A stretch of DNA of 64,000 nt from Cognatiluteimonas profundi (GCF_009792795.1 NZ_VKHQ01000004.1:118651-182650); one strand, 5' to 3'; positions 1 to 10,013 are shown, numbered from the stretch's first letter. Notes: a model not told the origin generated them from the letters alone. Numbers and translations are program-made.

Positions 1-884
1 GTGGCGGTGGCGGCCGCGGCATGCGCGTGGTGCATACCGAGGCCGCGCTGGCCACGGCGATCGCGACCACCAAGCAGGAAGCCAAGGCCGCGTTCGGCAA
101 CGACATGGTCTACATGGAGAAATTCCTGGAGAACCCGCGCCACGTCGAGATCCAGGTGCTGGCGGACGGCCAGGGCAACGCGATCCACCTGGGCGAGCGC
201 GACTGCTCCATGCAGCGCCGCCACCAGAAGGTCGTCGAGGAAGCGCCCGCGCCCGGCATCACGCCGGAGCAGCGTGCGGCGATCGGCAAGGTCTGCGTCG
301 ACGCCTGCATCCGCATCGGTTATCGCGGTGCGGGCACCTTCGAGTTCCTGTACGAGAACGGCCACTTCTATTTCATCGAGATGAACACCCGCATCCAGGT
401 CGAACATCCGGTCACCGAAATGATCACCGGCGTCGACCTGGTCCGCGAGCAACTGATGATCGCCGCCGGCCTGCCGCTGTCGCTCAAGCAGAGCGACATC
501 GTGATCGACGGCCATGCGATCGAGTGCCGCATCAATGCCGAGGACCCGGATACCTTCATGCCGTCGCCCGGCCTGATCCAGCACTTCCACGCGCCCGGCG
601 GTCCCGGCGTGCGCGTGGACTCGCACATCTACGAAGGCTATCGGGTGCCGCCCAACTACGATTCGATGATCGGCAAGCTCATCGTCCATGGCGCCGACCG
701 GCAGCAGGCGATCGCCCGCATGCGCGTCGCGTTGAGCGAACTGGTGGTCGACGGCATCAAGACCAACATCCCGCTGCAGCAGCGCATCCTGTCCGACAGC
801 GGCTTCCAGCAGGGCGGGCAGAACATCCACTACCTCGAAAAACGCCTCGCGGAGCGCAAAGAGAAATCCTTGTCGATCGTCTGA
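1..884 (+). CDS. accC: Biotin carboxylase subunit of acetyl-CoA carboxylase (5' end outside window)
   Basis: AccC carboxylates the biotin on AccB using ATP and bicarbonate, the first half of the acetyl-CoA carboxylase reaction that opens fatty-acid synthesis in the cytoplasm. The window starts inside the gene, and about 293 C-terminal residues of a roughly 450-residue protein are present. Visible hallmarks are the glycine-rich ATP-grasp loop GGGGRGMR at the very start, the [12 protein letters not shown] segment, [14 protein letters not shown] with the metal- and bicarbonate-binding residues, and the C-terminal [12 protein letters not shown] region. The reading frame begins at base 3; the ATG at 21 is internal, not the start. 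prmA follows one base after the stop, so the two are probably co-transcribed. Confidence 0.96.
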   Translation, partial: GGGGRGMRVVHTEAALATAIATTKQEAKAAFGNDMVYMEKFLENPRHVEIQVLADGQGNAIHLGERDCSMQRRHQKVVEEAPAPGITPEQRAAIGKVCVDACIRIGYRGAGTFEFLYENGHFYFIEMNTRIQVEHPVTEMITGVDLVREQLMIAAGLPLSLKQSDIVIDGHAIECRINAEDPDTFMPSPGLIQHFHAPGGPGVRVDSHIYEGYRVPPNYDSMIGKLIVHGADRQQAIARMRVALSELVVDGIKTNIPLQQRILSDSGFQQGGQNIHYLEKRLAERKEKSLSIV

Positions 885-885
885 C

Positions 886-1806
886 ATGCCCTTCCTCGAA
901 CTCATCGTCCCCTGCGGCAAGGCGGAGCAGGCGCGCTACGAACACGCGCTGGAAGACCTCGGCGCCCTCGCTGTGACGTTGCTCGACGCCGATGCCGACA
1001 GCAGCAACGAACACGCCATCCTCGAGCCCGGGGTCGGCGAGACGCCGCTGTGGGACGCGCTGACGCTCAGCGCCCTGTTCGCGCATGACACCGATGCGTT
1101 GTCGCTGCTCGCCGCGCTGGAGGCGTTCGACGGTGGGCTGGACTGGTCGCAGGCCCGACTGCGTGCGGTCGCCGACCAGGACTGGGAACGCGTCTGGATG
1201 GACCAGTACGTGCCACTGCATTTCGGCAAGCGCACCTGGATCGTGCCCTGGAACCAGCCGTTGCCCGACGACGCAAACAACACCGATGCGGCGGTGGTGC
1301 GACTGGATCCGGGTCTGGCATTCGGCTCGGGCACGCACCCCACGACGTCGCTCTGCCTGCAGTGGCTGGACGCCATCGCCTACGAAGGCGGCCTCGCCGG
1401 GGCAACGGTGCTCGATTTCGGCTGCGGCTCGGGCATCCTCGCACTGGCCGCGCTCAAGCTCGGCGCGGCGGGCGCGGTGGCCGTCGACAACGACCCGCAG
1501 GCGCTGATCGCCACGCGTGACAACGCCGAGCGCAACGGTGTCGCGGACCGCTTGACCGTTGCCGCCGCCGACCAGGAAGTCCCTGCGCGCTATCCGGTGG
1601 TGGTGGCCAACATCCTGGCGTCCGCGCTGGATCGCCTTGCCGATACGCTGGCCGCACGCGTGCAGCCCGGCGGATGCATCGCGCTGTCCGGCATCCTGTT
1701 CGGGCAGGAAGACGCGCTGCTGGCGCGCTACGCAGCCTGGTTCGACGACTTGCAGGTGGTGCGCGAGGACGACTGGGTCCGCATCGACGGACGCCGTCGC
1801 GACTGA
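886..1806 (+). CDS. prmA: Ribosomal protein L11 methyltransferase
   Basis: PrmA is a SAM-dependent enzyme that trimethylates ribosomal protein L11 at several amino groups. At 306 residues it has the normal family length. The N-terminal third is the L11-recognition domain ([15 protein letters not shown] onward), and the C-terminal part is a Rossmann methyltransferase with the SAM-binding motif [15 protein letters not shown] at about residues 173-187 and the catalytic-region motif VVANILA near 240. The family substrate-loop signature [11 protein letters not shown] is present near residue 145. The ATG lies one base downstream of the accC stop, so translation is probably coupled. The accC-prmA pairing is common in gammaproteobacteria. 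Confidence 0.96.
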   Translation: MPFLELIVPCGKAEQARYEHALEDLGALAVTLLDADADSSNEHAILEPGVGETPLWDALTLSALFAHDTDALSLLAALEAFDGGLDWSQARLRAVADQDWERVWMDQYVPLHFGKRTWIVPWNQPLPDDANNTDAAVVRLDPGLAFGSGTHPTTSLCLQWLDAIAYEGGLAGATVLDFGCGSGILALAALKLGAAGAVAVDNDPQALIATRDNAERNGVADRLTVAAADQEVPARYPVVVANILASALDRLADTLAARVQPGGCIALSGILFGQEDALLARYAAWFDDLQVVREDDWVRIDGRRRD

Positions 1807-1842
1807 CGCGGATTGGCGCGCGCGCCGTGCTTGAATAGACCG

Positions 1843-2769
1843 ATGTTCGTCCTCTGCCCGCACTGTCAGTTCCTCGTTGGCCTGGAGCCCGGCAACGAGC
1901 TACCCCCCGAACGCTGCCCGCGTTGCCGGCAGCCGCTGCAGGCTGCGCCCGCGCCTGGGCTTGCGTCCGTGCCTGGGGAAATCCTGCCGCCGATGCCCGT
2001 GCCTGAGCCGGAGGTGGCGTGCGCCCCGCCCGCGGACGACGCGCCGATTGCCGAACCGGTCGAACCCGCCCCGGAAGCGACAGCCGACGACTTGGCGATG
2101 GCGGAGCAGCGCGACGAGGCCGCTGCCGCAGCCGCGACACGACTTGCGGCCGAATTGCCCGTCGCGCCCGGCAGCGAGCAGTTGATCGACGACGACGTCG
2201 TTGCATCCACATCGGTTGTCGATGATCCATCGGCAGCGATCGTTCCGGCCATCCCCGCTCCGCGAAGCGGGCGGTCGCGCACCTGGCGGCCACCCGCCGC
2301 CGCGAGGCGCTGGATCATGCTGGCCAGCATCCCGGCGCTGCTGGTCCTGCTGGCATTGCAGTCGCTGCTGTCCGATCGCGCGCGCCTCGCCGCCGATGCG
2401 CGATGGCGGCCCGTGGTGGCCGCAGTCTGCGGCGTGCTGCGCTGCGAGCTGCCGCCGTGGCACGAGCCTGGAGCATTCACGCTGCTCGATCGCGATGTGC
2501 GGCCGGATCCGGCCAGGCCGGGCGTGTTGCGCGTCACCGCGGTGTTCCGCAACGACGCACGCTGGGCGCAACCATTTCCATCGTTGCTGCTGACCTTGTC
2601 CGATGCCGACGGCCGCATCGCCGGCGCGCGCTTGTTCACGCCCGGCGAGTACCTGGGTGACGCGCCGCATACGCAAAAAGGACTGGGCAGCGGACAGAGC
2701 GCACGCGTCACGCTGGACGTCGTCGAGCCCCCGCAGGGCGTCGTCGCATTCACCTTTGACCTGCGTTGA
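1843..2769 (+). CDS. Zinc-ribbon, DUF3426-type membrane protein
   Basis: This protein of 308 residues starts with a small zinc ribbon (C5-x2-C8 and C25-x2-C28) like that of the MJ0042/DUF3426 family. A long Ala/Pro/Glu-rich linker follows, then one transmembrane helix around residues 155-177 (WIMLASIPALLVLLALQSLL), then a C-terminal domain with beta-sandwich-like hydrophobic patterning typical of DUF3426 proteins. The position between prmA and fis matches Xanthomonas-type genomes. An upstream in-frame ATG at 1813 exists, but the zinc ribbon begins directly after 1843, so I chose 1843. The function of the family is unknown; an envelope-located role for the C-terminal domain is inference from the single helix. 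Confidence 0.85.
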   Translation: MFVLCPHCQFLVGLEPGNELPPERCPRCRQPLQAAPAPGLASVPGEILPPMPVPEPEVACAPPADDAPIAEPVEPAPEATADDLAMAEQRDEAAAAAATRLAAELPVAPGSEQLIDDDVVASTSVVDDPSAAIVPAIPAPRSGRSRTWRPPAAARRWIMLASIPALLVLLALQSLLSDRARLAADARWRPVVAAVCGVLRCELPPWHEPGAFTLLDRDVRPDPARPGVLRVTAVFRNDARWAQPFPSLLLTLSDADGRIAGARLFTPGEYLGDAPHTQKGLGSGQSARVTLDVVEPPQGVVAFTFDLR

Positions 2770-2869
2770 ATTTCAGTGACCCGGCATTGGCGCGGGCGCC
2801 GACCCCGCGCTAGACTCGCTCCCCCGTCATGCACTGGCGGTGTGTCGCACGCTGCATTGGGGACCCTCG

Positions 2870-3151
2870 TTGAATTCCGCCGACCGATCCGATTCCATCG
2901 GCAATCCGAATCGCGCCAGCGCGCGGGCACCGTTGCGCGAGCACGTGGCCACTTCGGTCCGCCGCTACCTGCGCGACCTCGATGGATCGTCGGCCGACGA
3001 CCTCTACGAAATCGCCCTGCGCGAACTCGAGATCCCGCTGTTCGCCGAAGTGCTGAACCATTGCGACGGCAACCAGAGCCGCGCCGCGGCGATGCTCGGC
3101 ATCCACCGCGCAACCCTGCGCAAGAAACTGCGGGATTACGGCATCGCCTGA
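2870..3151 (+). CDS. fis: DNA-binding protein Fis
   Basis: Fis is a nucleoid-associated protein that bends DNA and activates rRNA promoters during fast growth. The C-terminal helix-turn-helix is clear ([20 protein letters not shown]), and the [10 protein letters not shown] segment matches the Fis core. I place the start at TTG 2870 because a GGGGA ribosome-binding site ends about seven bases before it, giving 93 residues, close to the family length. A GTG at 2840 would add ten residues of no Fis character. It is the last gene of the accC-side run; purH follows after about 130 bases with its own promoter-like sequence. Confidence 0.93.
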   Translation: MNSADRSDSIGNPNRASARAPLREHVATSVRRYLRDLDGSSADDLYEIALRELEIPLFAEVLNHCDGNQSRAAAMLGIHRATLRKKLRDYGIA

Positions 3152-3246
3152 GGGCCGGGGTTCAAGAACGCCCGCACGCGGGTCCCGTTTGCGCGCGGCG
3201 GCGCGCCGGACTTTCGAGCCATACGCCTGCGATCGCGGCGCCCCGC

Positions 3247-3252
3247 TATAAT
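3247..3252 (+). promoter_or_regulatory. Candidate -10 element of the purH promoter
   Basis: A perfect TATAAT lies 30 bases before the purH ATG in an otherwise very GC-rich intergenic stretch. No good -35 hexamer is visible at the expected spacing, so this is a partial promoter call. Confidence 0.5.
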
Positions 3253-3282
3253 TCGCGGCCCTCGCCGACCCCCGACTCCCGC

Positions 3283-4854
3283 ATGTCCGCAGACCATCTC
3301 CCCGTGCGTCGCGCGTTGCTGTCGGTGTCCGACAAGACCGGCCTGGTCGAACTGGCGCAGGCGCTTGTCGCACTCGGCATCGACCTGGTCTCGACCGGCG
3401 GTACCGCCGCGGCCATCCGCGACGCCGGATTGCCGGTGCGCGATGTCAGCGACCTCACCGGCTTCCCGGAAATGATGGACGGCCGCGTCAAGACGCTGCA
3501 TCCCATGGTCCATGGCGGGCTGCTTGGCCGCTCGGGCACCGACGATGCGGTCATGGCGGCGCACGGCATCGAGCCGATCGACCTGCTGGTCCTCAACCTG
3601 TACCCCTTCGAGACCGTCGCCGCCAATCCCGATGCCTCGATGGAGGACATCATCGAGAACATCGACATCGGCGGCCCGGCGATGCTGCGTTCGGCGGCCA
3701 AGAATTACGCGCGCGTCGCCGTCGCGACCGATCCCGCGCAATATGGCCAGGTCGTCGCCGAGCTGCAGACCAACAAGGGAACCCTGTCGGCGGCGACGCG
3801 TTTCGCACTGTCGGTCGCGGCATTCAATCGCGTCGCGCGCTACGACGCCTGCATCAGCGACTACCTGTCCTCGCTCGATGCCGCCGGCGGGCGCGCGCTG
3901 TTCCCGGCGCAGCAGAACATCACCTTCGTCAAGGCGATGGACCTGCGCTACGGCGAGAATCCGCACCAGCAGGGCGCGTTCTATCGCGACGTGGATCCGG
4001 TTGCCGGCGCCCTGGCGACCTTCACCCAGTTGCAGGGCAAGGAGCTGAGCTACAACAACCTGGCCGATGCCGACGCCGCGTGGGAATGCGTGCGCCAGTT
4101 CGACCGCGCCGCATGCGTCATCGTCAAGCATGCCAATCCCTGCGGCGTCGCCGAGTCGCAGAGCTGCCTGGACAGCTACGAACAGGCCTATGCGACCGAT
4201 CCGACCTCGGCATTCGGCGGCATCATCGCCTTCAACCGCAAGCTCGATGCGCGGACGGCGAAAGCGATCCTGGACCGGCAGTTCGTCGAGGTGCTGGCCG
4301 CACCGGACTACGAGCCCGGCGCGCTGGAAGTCTGCGCGAAGAAAGCCAACGTGCGCGTGCTGCGGATCCCCGAAGGGCCGGCCCGCAACCGCTTCGACTT
4401 CAAGCGCGTGGGTTCGGGCCTGCTGGTGCAGACCAGCGACGACCGCGAAGTGACGCGCGAGGAGCTCAAGGTGGTGACGCGCCGCGCGCCGACGCCGACC
4501 GAACTGGACGACCTGCTGTTTGCCTGGCGCATCGCCAAGTACGTCAAATCCAATGCGATCGTCTATGCGCGCGACCACCGCACGATCGGCATCGGCGCGG
4601 GGCAGATGAGCCGCGTGATCAGTGCGCGCATCGCCGCCATGAAGGCGGAGGACGCCGGGCTCGGGGTGAAGGGCTCGGTGATGGCCAGCGATGCATTCTT
4701 CCCGTTCCGCGACGGCATCGACGCCGCTGCGGCCGCCGGCATCGTCGCGGTGATCCAGCCCGGAGGATCGATGCGCGACGCCGAAGTGATCGCTGCCGCC
4801 GACGAGCACGACATCGCGATGGTCTTCACCGGCATTCGTCATTTCCGGCATTGA
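3283..4854 (+). CDS. purH: Bifunctional AICAR transformylase / IMP cyclohydrolase
   Basis: PurH catalyses the last two steps of IMP synthesis, formylating AICAR with 10-formyl-THF and then closing the ring. The 523-residue product begins with the MGS-like cyclohydrolase domain ([42 protein letters not shown]). The AICAR transformylase domain follows, with [19 protein letters not shown] and the C-terminal [12 protein letters not shown]. The ATG at 3283 follows the TATAAT element and gives the usual N-terminus. The same frame stays open upstream to 2776, but that is GC-driven and overlaps fis. purD begins seven bases after the stop, so purHD is an operon. Confidence 0.97.
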   Translation: MSADHLPVRRALLSVSDKTGLVELAQALVALGIDLVSTGGTAAAIRDAGLPVRDVSDLTGFPEMMDGRVKTLHPMVHGGLLGRSGTDDAVMAAHGIEPIDLLVLNLYPFETVAANPDASMEDIIENIDIGGPAMLRSAAKNYARVAVATDPAQYGQVVAELQTNKGTLSAATRFALSVAAFNRVARYDACISDYLSSLDAAGGRALFPAQQNITFVKAMDLRYGENPHQQGAFYRDVDPVAGALATFTQLQGKELSYNNLADADAAWECVRQFDRAACVIVKHANPCGVAESQSCLDSYEQAYATDPTSAFGGIIAFNRKLDARTAKAILDRQFVEVLAAPDYEPGALEVCAKKANVRVLRIPEGPARNRFDFKRVGSGLLVQTSDDREVTREELKVVTRRAPTPTELDDLLFAWRIAKYVKSNAIVYARDHRTIGIGAGQMSRVISARIAAMKAEDAGLGVKGSVMASDAFFPFRDGIDAAAAAGIVAVIQPGGSMRDAEVIAAADEHDIAMVFTGIRHFRH

Positions 4855-4861
4855 GGACTTC

Positions 4862-6148
4862 ATGAAAATCCTCGTCGTGGGTGGTGGTGGGCGCGAACAC
4901 GCGCTGGCGTGGAAGCTGGCGCAGTCGCCGCGCATCGATGCGGTGCTGGTCGCACCGGGAAACGCCGGGACCGCCGCCGAGCCGAAGTGCCGCAACGTCG
5001 CGGTCATGGCCGATGACATCGACGGCCTGCTGGCGCTGGCCCGCGACGAGTCCGTCAGCGTCACGGTCGTCGGTCCCGAGGGCCCGCTGGTGGCGGGCAT
5101 CGTCGATCGATTCCGCGCCGCCGGCATGCGCATCTTCGGGCCGACGGCAGCGGCCGCGCAGCTCGAAGGCAGCAAGGCCTTCGCCAAGGATTTCCTCCAG
5201 CGCCACGGCATCCCGACCGCGCATTACGCGGTGCACACCGATGTCGCTGCCGCGCTCGCGCACGTGCGCGGCATCGGTGCGCCGATCGTGGTCAAGGCCG
5301 ACGGACTGGCCGCCGGCAAGGGCGTCGTCGTCGCGATGACGCTGGCCGAGGCCGAAGCGGCAGTCACCGACATGCTTGCCGGCAACACGATGGGCGCGGC
5401 GGGTGCGCGCGTGGTGATCGAGGAATTCCTCGCCGGCGAGGAAGCCAGTTTCATCTCGATGGTCGATGGCGTCACCGCGCTGCCGATGGCGACCTCGCAG
5501 GACCACAAGCGCGTTGGCGACGGCGACACCGGGCCCAACACCGGCGGCATGGGCGCGTATTCGCCAGCGCCGGTCATCACCGCCGACGTGCATGCGCGCG
5601 TGATGCGCGAGGTCGTCGAACCCACCGTGCGCGGCATGGCCAGCGATGGCATTCCCTTCACCGGCTTCCTTTACGCCGGGCTGATGATCGATGCGTCCGG
5701 TGCGCCGAAAGTGATCGAGTACAACGCGCGCTTCGGCGATCCGGAGACGCAGCCGGTCCTGATGCGCCTGCAATCGGACCTGCTCGACCTGGTCGAGGCG
5801 GCGATCGATGGCCGCCTGGACCAGGTGCAGGCGCAGTGGGACCCGCGCGCATCGCTCGGCGTGGTCATGGCCGCCGAGCATTACCCCGCGACACCGCGCC
5901 TTGGCGACCCGATCAACGAGTGGGACGTGCCCGACGTGGCCGACACCAAGGTGTTCCACGCCGGCACGCGCCAGGTCGACGGCAACATCGTGACCTCGGG
6001 CGGACGCGTGCTGTGCGTGTGCGCGCTGGGCGTTTCCGTCGGCGCTGCGCAGCGCAAGGCCTATGCGCAGGTGGCCGGGATTTCCTGGCATGGCGAGTTC
6101 CACCGGCACGACATCGGCTGGCGGGCGATCGGGCGGGAGCGCGGCTGA
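4862..6148 (+). CDS. purD: Phosphoribosylamine-glycine ligase
   Basis: PurD joins glycine to 5-phosphoribosylamine with ATP (GAR synthetase), the second step of purine synthesis. The 428-residue ATP-grasp protein starts with MKILVVGGGGREHALAWKL. It contains GPTAAAAQLEGSKAFAKDF, the signature TSQDHKRVGDGDTGPNTGGM near residue 215 and the metal-site segment IEYNARFGDPETQ. Length and motif order are normal. It lies seven bases behind purH, consistent with a purHD operon. Confidence 0.97.
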   Translation: MKILVVGGGGREHALAWKLAQSPRIDAVLVAPGNAGTAAEPKCRNVAVMADDIDGLLALARDESVSVTVVGPEGPLVAGIVDRFRAAGMRIFGPTAAAAQLEGSKAFAKDFLQRHGIPTAHYAVHTDVAAALAHVRGIGAPIVVKADGLAAGKGVVVAMTLAEAEAAVTDMLAGNTMGAAGARVVIEEFLAGEEASFISMVDGVTALPMATSQDHKRVGDGDTGPNTGGMGAYSPAPVITADVHARVMREVVEPTVRGMASDGIPFTGFLYAGLMIDASGAPKVIEYNARFGDPETQPVLMRLQSDLLDLVEAAIDGRLDQVQAQWDPRASLGVVMAAEHYPATPRLGDPINEWDVPDVADTKVFHAGTRQVDGNIVTSGGRVLCVCALGVSVGAAQRKAYAQVAGISWHGEFHRHDIGWRAIGRERG

Positions 6149-6186
6149 AGCGCAGGACGGCCACGCACCGACCGCTGTCATTCACC

Positions 6187-6891
6187 ATGTCCAATCTTGA
6201 TTTCGCAGCGATCGCTGCCTTCCTCGACGGCTATGCCGCGGAGCTGAAAGGCATCCTTGGATACTCGCGCGGACAGTGGGACAAAGGCGACCTGTACGGC
6301 GAGGCCTGCCTCGCAGCGATCGCACTGGGCGACAAACAAGGATGCGCCCTCGACCTCGATGATCTGGAGGATGTCGATCGCTTGCTGCGCCGCCTGCGCA
6401 GCCGCGCCCGCAGCGCGGGTGGTGTGCTGCGCAGCGCCGAGCGTCCGGACCAGTTCGCGCCTGATGCGGGAGAACGCGGGCCTCGCTCATGGGATCGGTT
6501 GGCCCCGAACGAAGCCGAGCATCCGTTATCGCTGCTCGAAGCACTCGAATCCGTCGTCCCCGAACCCGAGCCGGTCGACCCCTATCACTCCGAAACCGCA
6601 GCGTGGCGATGGCTGGTAGAGCGTTTCGACCGACGCATGGTCGATATCGCCGCATTCCTGCTGATATCCACGTCCTGGTGCCGGGTGCGTCGGCGGCGCG
6701 CCCGGCATCGCGCCAGTACCCAATGGCAACTGCCGCATCGGTTGCTGGTCGGCGGGGCTGACACCAACGCGATCCAACCCTGGCGCAAGTTCAAGTTGCC
6801 GGCACGCGATCCGGCAGCGCCAGGGCAACTCGTGTTGAACTACTGGACGCGGCCGAAGCAGCCGGCCCGCGGGCAACTCTGGCTGCTGTAA
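6187..6891 (+). CDS. Hypothetical protein
   Basis: A 234-residue protein that I do not recognise. The ATG at 6187 follows a purine-poor leader, and the same frame is open upstream inside purD, so the start is only probable. The protein is acidic in the middle (LDLDDLEDVD, EPEPVDP) and strongly basic near residue 170 (CRVRRRRARHRAS), without signal peptide or membrane helix. The basic patch and Trp-rich C-terminus (FKLP, YWTRPKQPARGQLWLL) could suit nucleic-acid contact, but that is only inference. It ends three bases from the convergent regulator gene at 6894. It marks the edge of the restriction-modification block. Confidence 0.6.
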   Translation: MSNLDFAAIAAFLDGYAAELKGILGYSRGQWDKGDLYGEACLAAIALGDKQGCALDLDDLEDVDRLLRRLRSRARSAGGVLRSAERPDQFAPDAGERGPRSWDRLAPNEAEHPLSLLEALESVVPEPEPVDPYHSETAAWRWLVERFDRRMVDIAAFLLISTSWCRVRRRRARHRASTQWQLPHRLLVGGADTNAIQPWRKFKLPARDPAAPGQLVLNYWTRPKQPARGQLWLL

Positions 6892-6893
6892 CG

Positions 6894-7292
6894 CTAGACA
6901 CCCTTCGATCCGATGCGTGGCGCGGACAACGCCATGATCAGTTCGCGGACCAGCTTGCGCTGCGCAACCGGCAGGCCGACAAAAGCCTCGAACACCGCAC
7001 GATCCTGGGTGCTCATGGCTTCCCAGACGGCCGGACCCTCGCCGATCCGTGACTTGCCACCGAACTGCAGCTCGTGCGGTTCCAAGCCCACGATCGCCGC
7101 CAGCACCCGGATCTTGTCCTGCTTTGGCATCGACTTGCCATTGAGCCAGCCGGATATCGCCTGCGCGGTCACCGGCGCTCCCCGGTAGCGGGAATTGAAC
7201 CGCTTCTCGATCACCGCGGGGCTGGCCTCGATGCCGGCGTCTTTCAGGGCGGTGCGCAATCGCGCTGCAAATTCCGCTTTCTCGTCCTTCAT
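6894..7292 (-). CDS. XRE-family helix-turn-helix regulator, possible controller of the adjacent type III R-M system
   Basis: A 132-residue cytoplasmic DNA-binding protein. The N-terminal half carries a Cro/cI-type helix-turn-helix (PVTAQAISGWLNGKSMPKQDKIRVLAAIVGL, about residues 40-71), and the C-terminal half is a short helical tail. It is divergent from the mod gene, with about 105 bases between the two starts. That gap holds repeated CTTTCA/TGAAAG half-sites that look like an operator. By position it could repress itself and tune methyltransferase expression, as controller proteins do in other R-M systems. This role is inferred from context; the gene could instead be a phage-derived repressor remnant. 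Confidence 0.8.
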   Translation of the reverse strand: MKDEKAEFAARLRTALKDAGIEASPAVIEKRFNSRYRGAPVTAQAISGWLNGKSMPKQDKIRVLAAIVGLEPHELQFGGKSRIGEGPAVWEAMSTQDRAVFEAFVGLPVAQRKLVRELIMALSAPRIGSKGV

Positions 7293-7337
7293 GGCACCGG
7301 ACGGTAGTGGCCGCGCGGACTGGCATTGGAAGTTTTT

Positions 7338-7366
7338 CTTTCACTTTGATGAAAGTTTTGCTTTCA
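7338..7366. promoter_or_regulatory. Operator-like half-site array between XRE regulator and mod
   Basis: CTTTCA (7338-7343), TGAAAG (7350-7355) and CTTTCA (7361-7366) form two overlapping inverted repeats with spacers of six and five bases. The stretch is AT-rich in a GC-rich surrounding and lies between the divergent starts at 7292 and 7398. This is the typical layout for binding by an XRE regulator, and I infer that the adjacent regulator binds here. Confidence 0.55.
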
Positions 7367-7397
7367 TGTCGACTCAACGCGCGAACCCGCCGGGTCC

Positions 7398-9344
7398 ATG
7401 CCCAAGTCCCTCCTCGAACAACTGCCAAGGATCGTTGCCGAGGGACGGCAGCAGGCGGAACGCATCCTGGAGAGCCTGGAAAGCCGCCATCGGGTGGCGT
7501 TGCAGACGCGCGAATGGGTGCTGCCATCGAAGGACACCGCCGCCGCCGACTGGATCGCTACTGCGCAGCGACGCGCGCACCTGCAGGGCGACACCAACGG
7601 CGAAGCGGGCTGGAGCAACCGCCTGATCTACGGCGACAACCTGCTGGCGATGGCCGCGCTGCTGGCAGGCGACGCGCACACACCGAGCCTGCGCGGCCAG
7701 GTCGATCTGATCTACATCGACCCCCCGTTCGACTCCAAGGCCGACTACCGCACCAAGGTCACGCTACCGGGCGTTGAACTGGAACAGCGGCCGACGGTGA
7801 TCGAGCAGTTCGCCTATTCCGACACCTGGTCGGATGGCACCGCCTCATATCTGGCGATGATCGTGCCGCGGCTGGTGCTGATGCGCGAACTATTGCGCGA
7901 TACCGGGTCGATCTATGTGCATCTGGATTACCACGTAGGTCATTACGTGAAATTGGTGATGGATGAAGTATTTGATCGAAAAAATCTCAAGGGCTGTTTG
8001 ATATGGCAGTTGGGTACGGGTGCTAAAGGTCGACAAGAATGGAGCAACCAGCACAACGACATTCTTTGTTATTCAAAATCGACTGCGTTCACATTCAATC
8101 ATGCAGTCGAGCAACTCCGTCAGCCCTTTGCCGAAACAAGCCAGGCAATGCATTTCACAAACATCGATGCCGACGGACGTCGATACCGAGAACGCATTGT
8201 TAATGGGAAGAGCTACATCTATTACGCAGACGAAGGCAGGCTGGTTGGAAGCGTCTGGACGGATTGCCCATCAATGGCAGCCAACTCCCCGATCCTTAAC
8301 GAATCGGTGGGCTATGACACACAAAAGCCAGAAAAGCTTCTCGCCAGAATTATTGCCGCCTCATCTAATTCTGGCGATCTAGTCGCCGACTTCTTCGGTG
8401 GCTCCGGCACCACTGCCGCCGTTGCCGAAAAACTCGGCCGCCGCTGGATCACCAGCGACCTCGGCAAGCCGGCCTGCATGATCATGCGCAAGCGCCTGAT
8501 CGACCAGGGCGCGAAGCCGTTCCTGTACCAGGCGATCGGCGATTACCAGGTCGAGGCGGCGAAAAGCTCGCTCGGCCGCAACTTCCGCATCGGCGACCTG
8601 TCGGGCATCGTGCTGTCGCTGTACGGCGCGCTGCCGCTGCAGCCGGAGGACAACCCGCTGCGCAACCTCGGCGCGGTGGTCTATGCCGGCAAGAAGACGC
8701 TGGTGCTGGTCGATTCGCCCAACAAGCTCACCGGTGACGCCACCCTGCGCAAGGCGATCGCGCAGCGCGAACACCTGCTCGGCGGCTGGGATCGCGTCGT
8801 GGTGCTGGGCTGGAACTTCGAGCCGTCGATCGGCCAGAGCATCGCCGCGCTCAACGATCCGCGACTGGAAGTGCTCGTGATCCCGCCGGACCTGCTCGAC
8901 CGCCTGCGCAAGAAAGGCGGCATCGAGAAGCTGCGCGGGCAAGTGCGCTTCTCCACCCTGCAGTACCTGACGGTCAAGCCGGTGCAGCGCCAGCGCAGCG
9001 GCGACAACGACCAGCTGCGCGTCACCCTCGACAACTACGTGCTGCTCTCGCCCGAAGCGATCAACCTCGACGAGGACAACCGCGGCAAATTGCACAAGGT
9101 GATGAACGCCGAACCGCTGGCGCTGATCGAATACTGGGCAGTGGACCCGGATTACGACGGCGAAGTGTTCCGTTCGGTCTGGCAGGACTACCGCGGCAAT
9201 ACCGCCAACGACGGCGATGCGTTGCGTGTGGTCACCGAAGCAAACTTCACCGTGCCAAGCAAGGCCGGCGCGCGCCGCGTCTGCGTGCGCGCGGTCGACG
9301 TGTTCGGCTTCGAGGCCGAAGTGGTGCAACTGGTGAAGGAATGA
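7398..9344 (+). CDS. mod: Type III restriction-modification system methyltransferase subunit (Mod)
   Basis: Mod methylates adenine in the recognition sequence and gives the type III enzyme its sequence specificity. The 648-residue protein shows catalytic motif IV as DPPF in [15 protein letters not shown] (about residues 104-118) and the SAM motif [20 protein letters not shown] (about residues 331-350). Motif IV comes before motif I with the target-recognition domain between them, the beta-class order normal for Mod. The DNA from about 7920 to 8385, which encodes that middle region, is plainly AT-richer than both flanks and uses different codons, which suggests a swapped recognition domain. 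res lies downstream at 10041, separated by a higBA pair on the other strand. Confidence 0.93.
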   Translation: MPKSLLEQLPRIVAEGRQQAERILESLESRHRVALQTREWVLPSKDTAAADWIATAQRRAHLQGDTNGEAGWSNRLIYGDNLLAMAALLAGDAHTPSLRGQVDLIYIDPPFDSKADYRTKVTLPGVELEQRPTVIEQFAYSDTWSDGTASYLAMIVPRLVLMRELLRDTGSIYVHLDYHVGHYVKLVMDEVFDRKNLKGCLIWQLGTGAKGRQEWSNQHNDILCYSKSTAFTFNHAVEQLRQPFAETSQAMHFTNIDADGRRYRERIVNGKSYIYYADEGRLVGSVWTDCPSMAANSPILNESVGYDTQKPEKLLARIIAASSNSGDLVADFFGGSGTTAAVAEKLGRRWITSDLGKPACMIMRKRLIDQGAKPFLYQAIGDYQVEAAKSSLGRNFRIGDLSGIVLSLYGALPLQPEDNPLRNLGAVVYAGKKTLVLVDSPNKLTGDATLRKAIAQREHLLGGWDRVVVLGWNFEPSIGQSIAALNDPRLEVLVIPPDLLDRLRKKGGIEKLRGQVRFSTLQYLTVKPVQRQRSGDNDQLRVTLDNYVLLSPEAINLDEDNRGKLHKVMNAEPLALIEYWAVDPDYDGEVFRSVWQDYRGNTANDGDALRVVTEANFTVPSKAGARRVCVRAVDVFGFEAEVVQLVKE

Positions 9345-9355
9345 ACCAGCCGCGT

Positions 9356-9661
9356 CTATGCGGCGAGGCGTCGCACCTTGCCCAGGCTACCCTTGAGTTC
9401 GCGCTCGGCGATCTTGAGGTCGTAGCTGGTTTGCCAGTTCAGCCACATCTGCGGGGTCTGGCCGAAAGCGCGTCCGAAGCGCAACGCGAGTTCCGCCGTG
9501 ACCGGCCGTTCGCCGCGGATCACGTGCGAAATGCGCATAGGCGAGACATCGATCGAGCGCGCGAAAGCGGCCTGGCTCATGGCGAGATCATGCAGGATTT
9601 CCTCGAGCAGTTCGCCGGGGTGAATCGGCGGCAGACCATTCTTGATGGCGGGAATGGACAT
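9356..9661 (-). CDS. higA: HigA-type antitoxin
   Basis: A 101-residue antitoxin with a central helix-turn-helix (MSQAAFARSIDVSPMRISHVIRGERPVTAELALRF). The N-terminal IHPGELLEEIL and the C-terminal QMWLNWQTSYDL are typical of HigA/VapI proteins. It should neutralise HigB and autorepress the operon. The ATG is 12 bases after the higB stop, with a GAGGAA ribosome-binding site between them, giving the toxin-first order usual for higBA. The pair sits on the minus strand between mod and res and its stop is 12 bases from the convergent mod stop. Confidence 0.92.
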   Translation of the reverse strand: MSIPAIKNGLPPIHPGELLEEILHDLAMSQAAFARSIDVSPMRISHVIRGERPVTAELALRFGRAFGQTPQMWLNWQTSYDLKIAERELKGSLGKVRRLAA

Positions 9662-9673
9662 GATTGCGGTTCC

Positions 9674-9955
9674 TCAGTGGTAATCAACGATCTCGACGTC
9701 GAAGGCGTCACCACCCTCGAAGCGGAAGCACACCCGCCATTGATCGTTGATGCGGATGCTCCATTGGCCTGCGCGGTCGCCCTTCAAGGCTTCGAGACGA
9801 TTGGAGGGCGGGTAGCGCAAATCCTCCGGACACGCGGCGAAGTGCAAATGCTGCAGGCGCCCTATCGCACGTCGCACGATGCCTTGCGGAAGTCGCCGCG
9901 ACCGTCCTGTTGCGAACAGCGATTCGGCTTCCCTGTCGACAAAGCTCCTTATCAC
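9674..9955 (-). CDS. higB: HigB-type mRNA interferase toxin
   Basis: HigB toxins are RelE-fold ribosome-dependent mRNA endonucleases. The 93-residue product starts at a GTG (reading V/MIRSFVDREAESLFATG) and shows the family signature RLEALKGDRAGQWSIRINDQWRVCFRF plus the C-terminal AFDVEIVDYH. The open frame extends further upstream to 10126, but homology-like sequence begins only at the GTG. A perfect 7-bp inverted repeat lies 43-58 bases upstream and is the likely autoregulatory operator. The gene is first in a higBA operon facing away from res. Confidence 0.92.
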   Translation of the reverse strand: MIRSFVDREAESLFATGRSRRLPQGIVRRAIGRLQHLHFAACPEDLRYPPSNRLEALKGDRAGQWSIRINDQWRVCFRFEGGDAFDVEIVDYH

Positions 9956-9998
9956 CCGGTCACTCCTGTTTACCCGGCGAACTCCCGCCCAATCACCA

Positions 9999-10013
9999 TA
10001 AACAATTTGTTTA
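9999..10013. promoter_or_regulatory. Palindromic operator for higBA (possibly also res)
   Basis: TAAACAATTTGTTTA is a perfect 7-bp inverted repeat around a single base, in an AT-rich pocket between the higB start (9955, minus strand) and the res start (10041, plus strand). HigA-type antitoxins bind such palindromes. Because the site lies between divergent genes it could also affect res; that second role is inference. Confidence 0.7.

Noticed and set aside
757..1863. Long minus-strand open frame over prmA
   Set aside because: It mirrors prmA in a high-GC region, encodes a low-complexity Arg/Gln/His-rich sequence and has no family motifs.
3152..3282. Purine riboswitch before purH
   Set aside because: The short leader after the TATAAT element leaves no room for an aptamer, and no conserved core is visible.
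3136..5211. 691-codon minus-strand frame over purH and purD
   Set aside because: It is a GC-driven shadow of two certain genes; its translation resembles no protein family.
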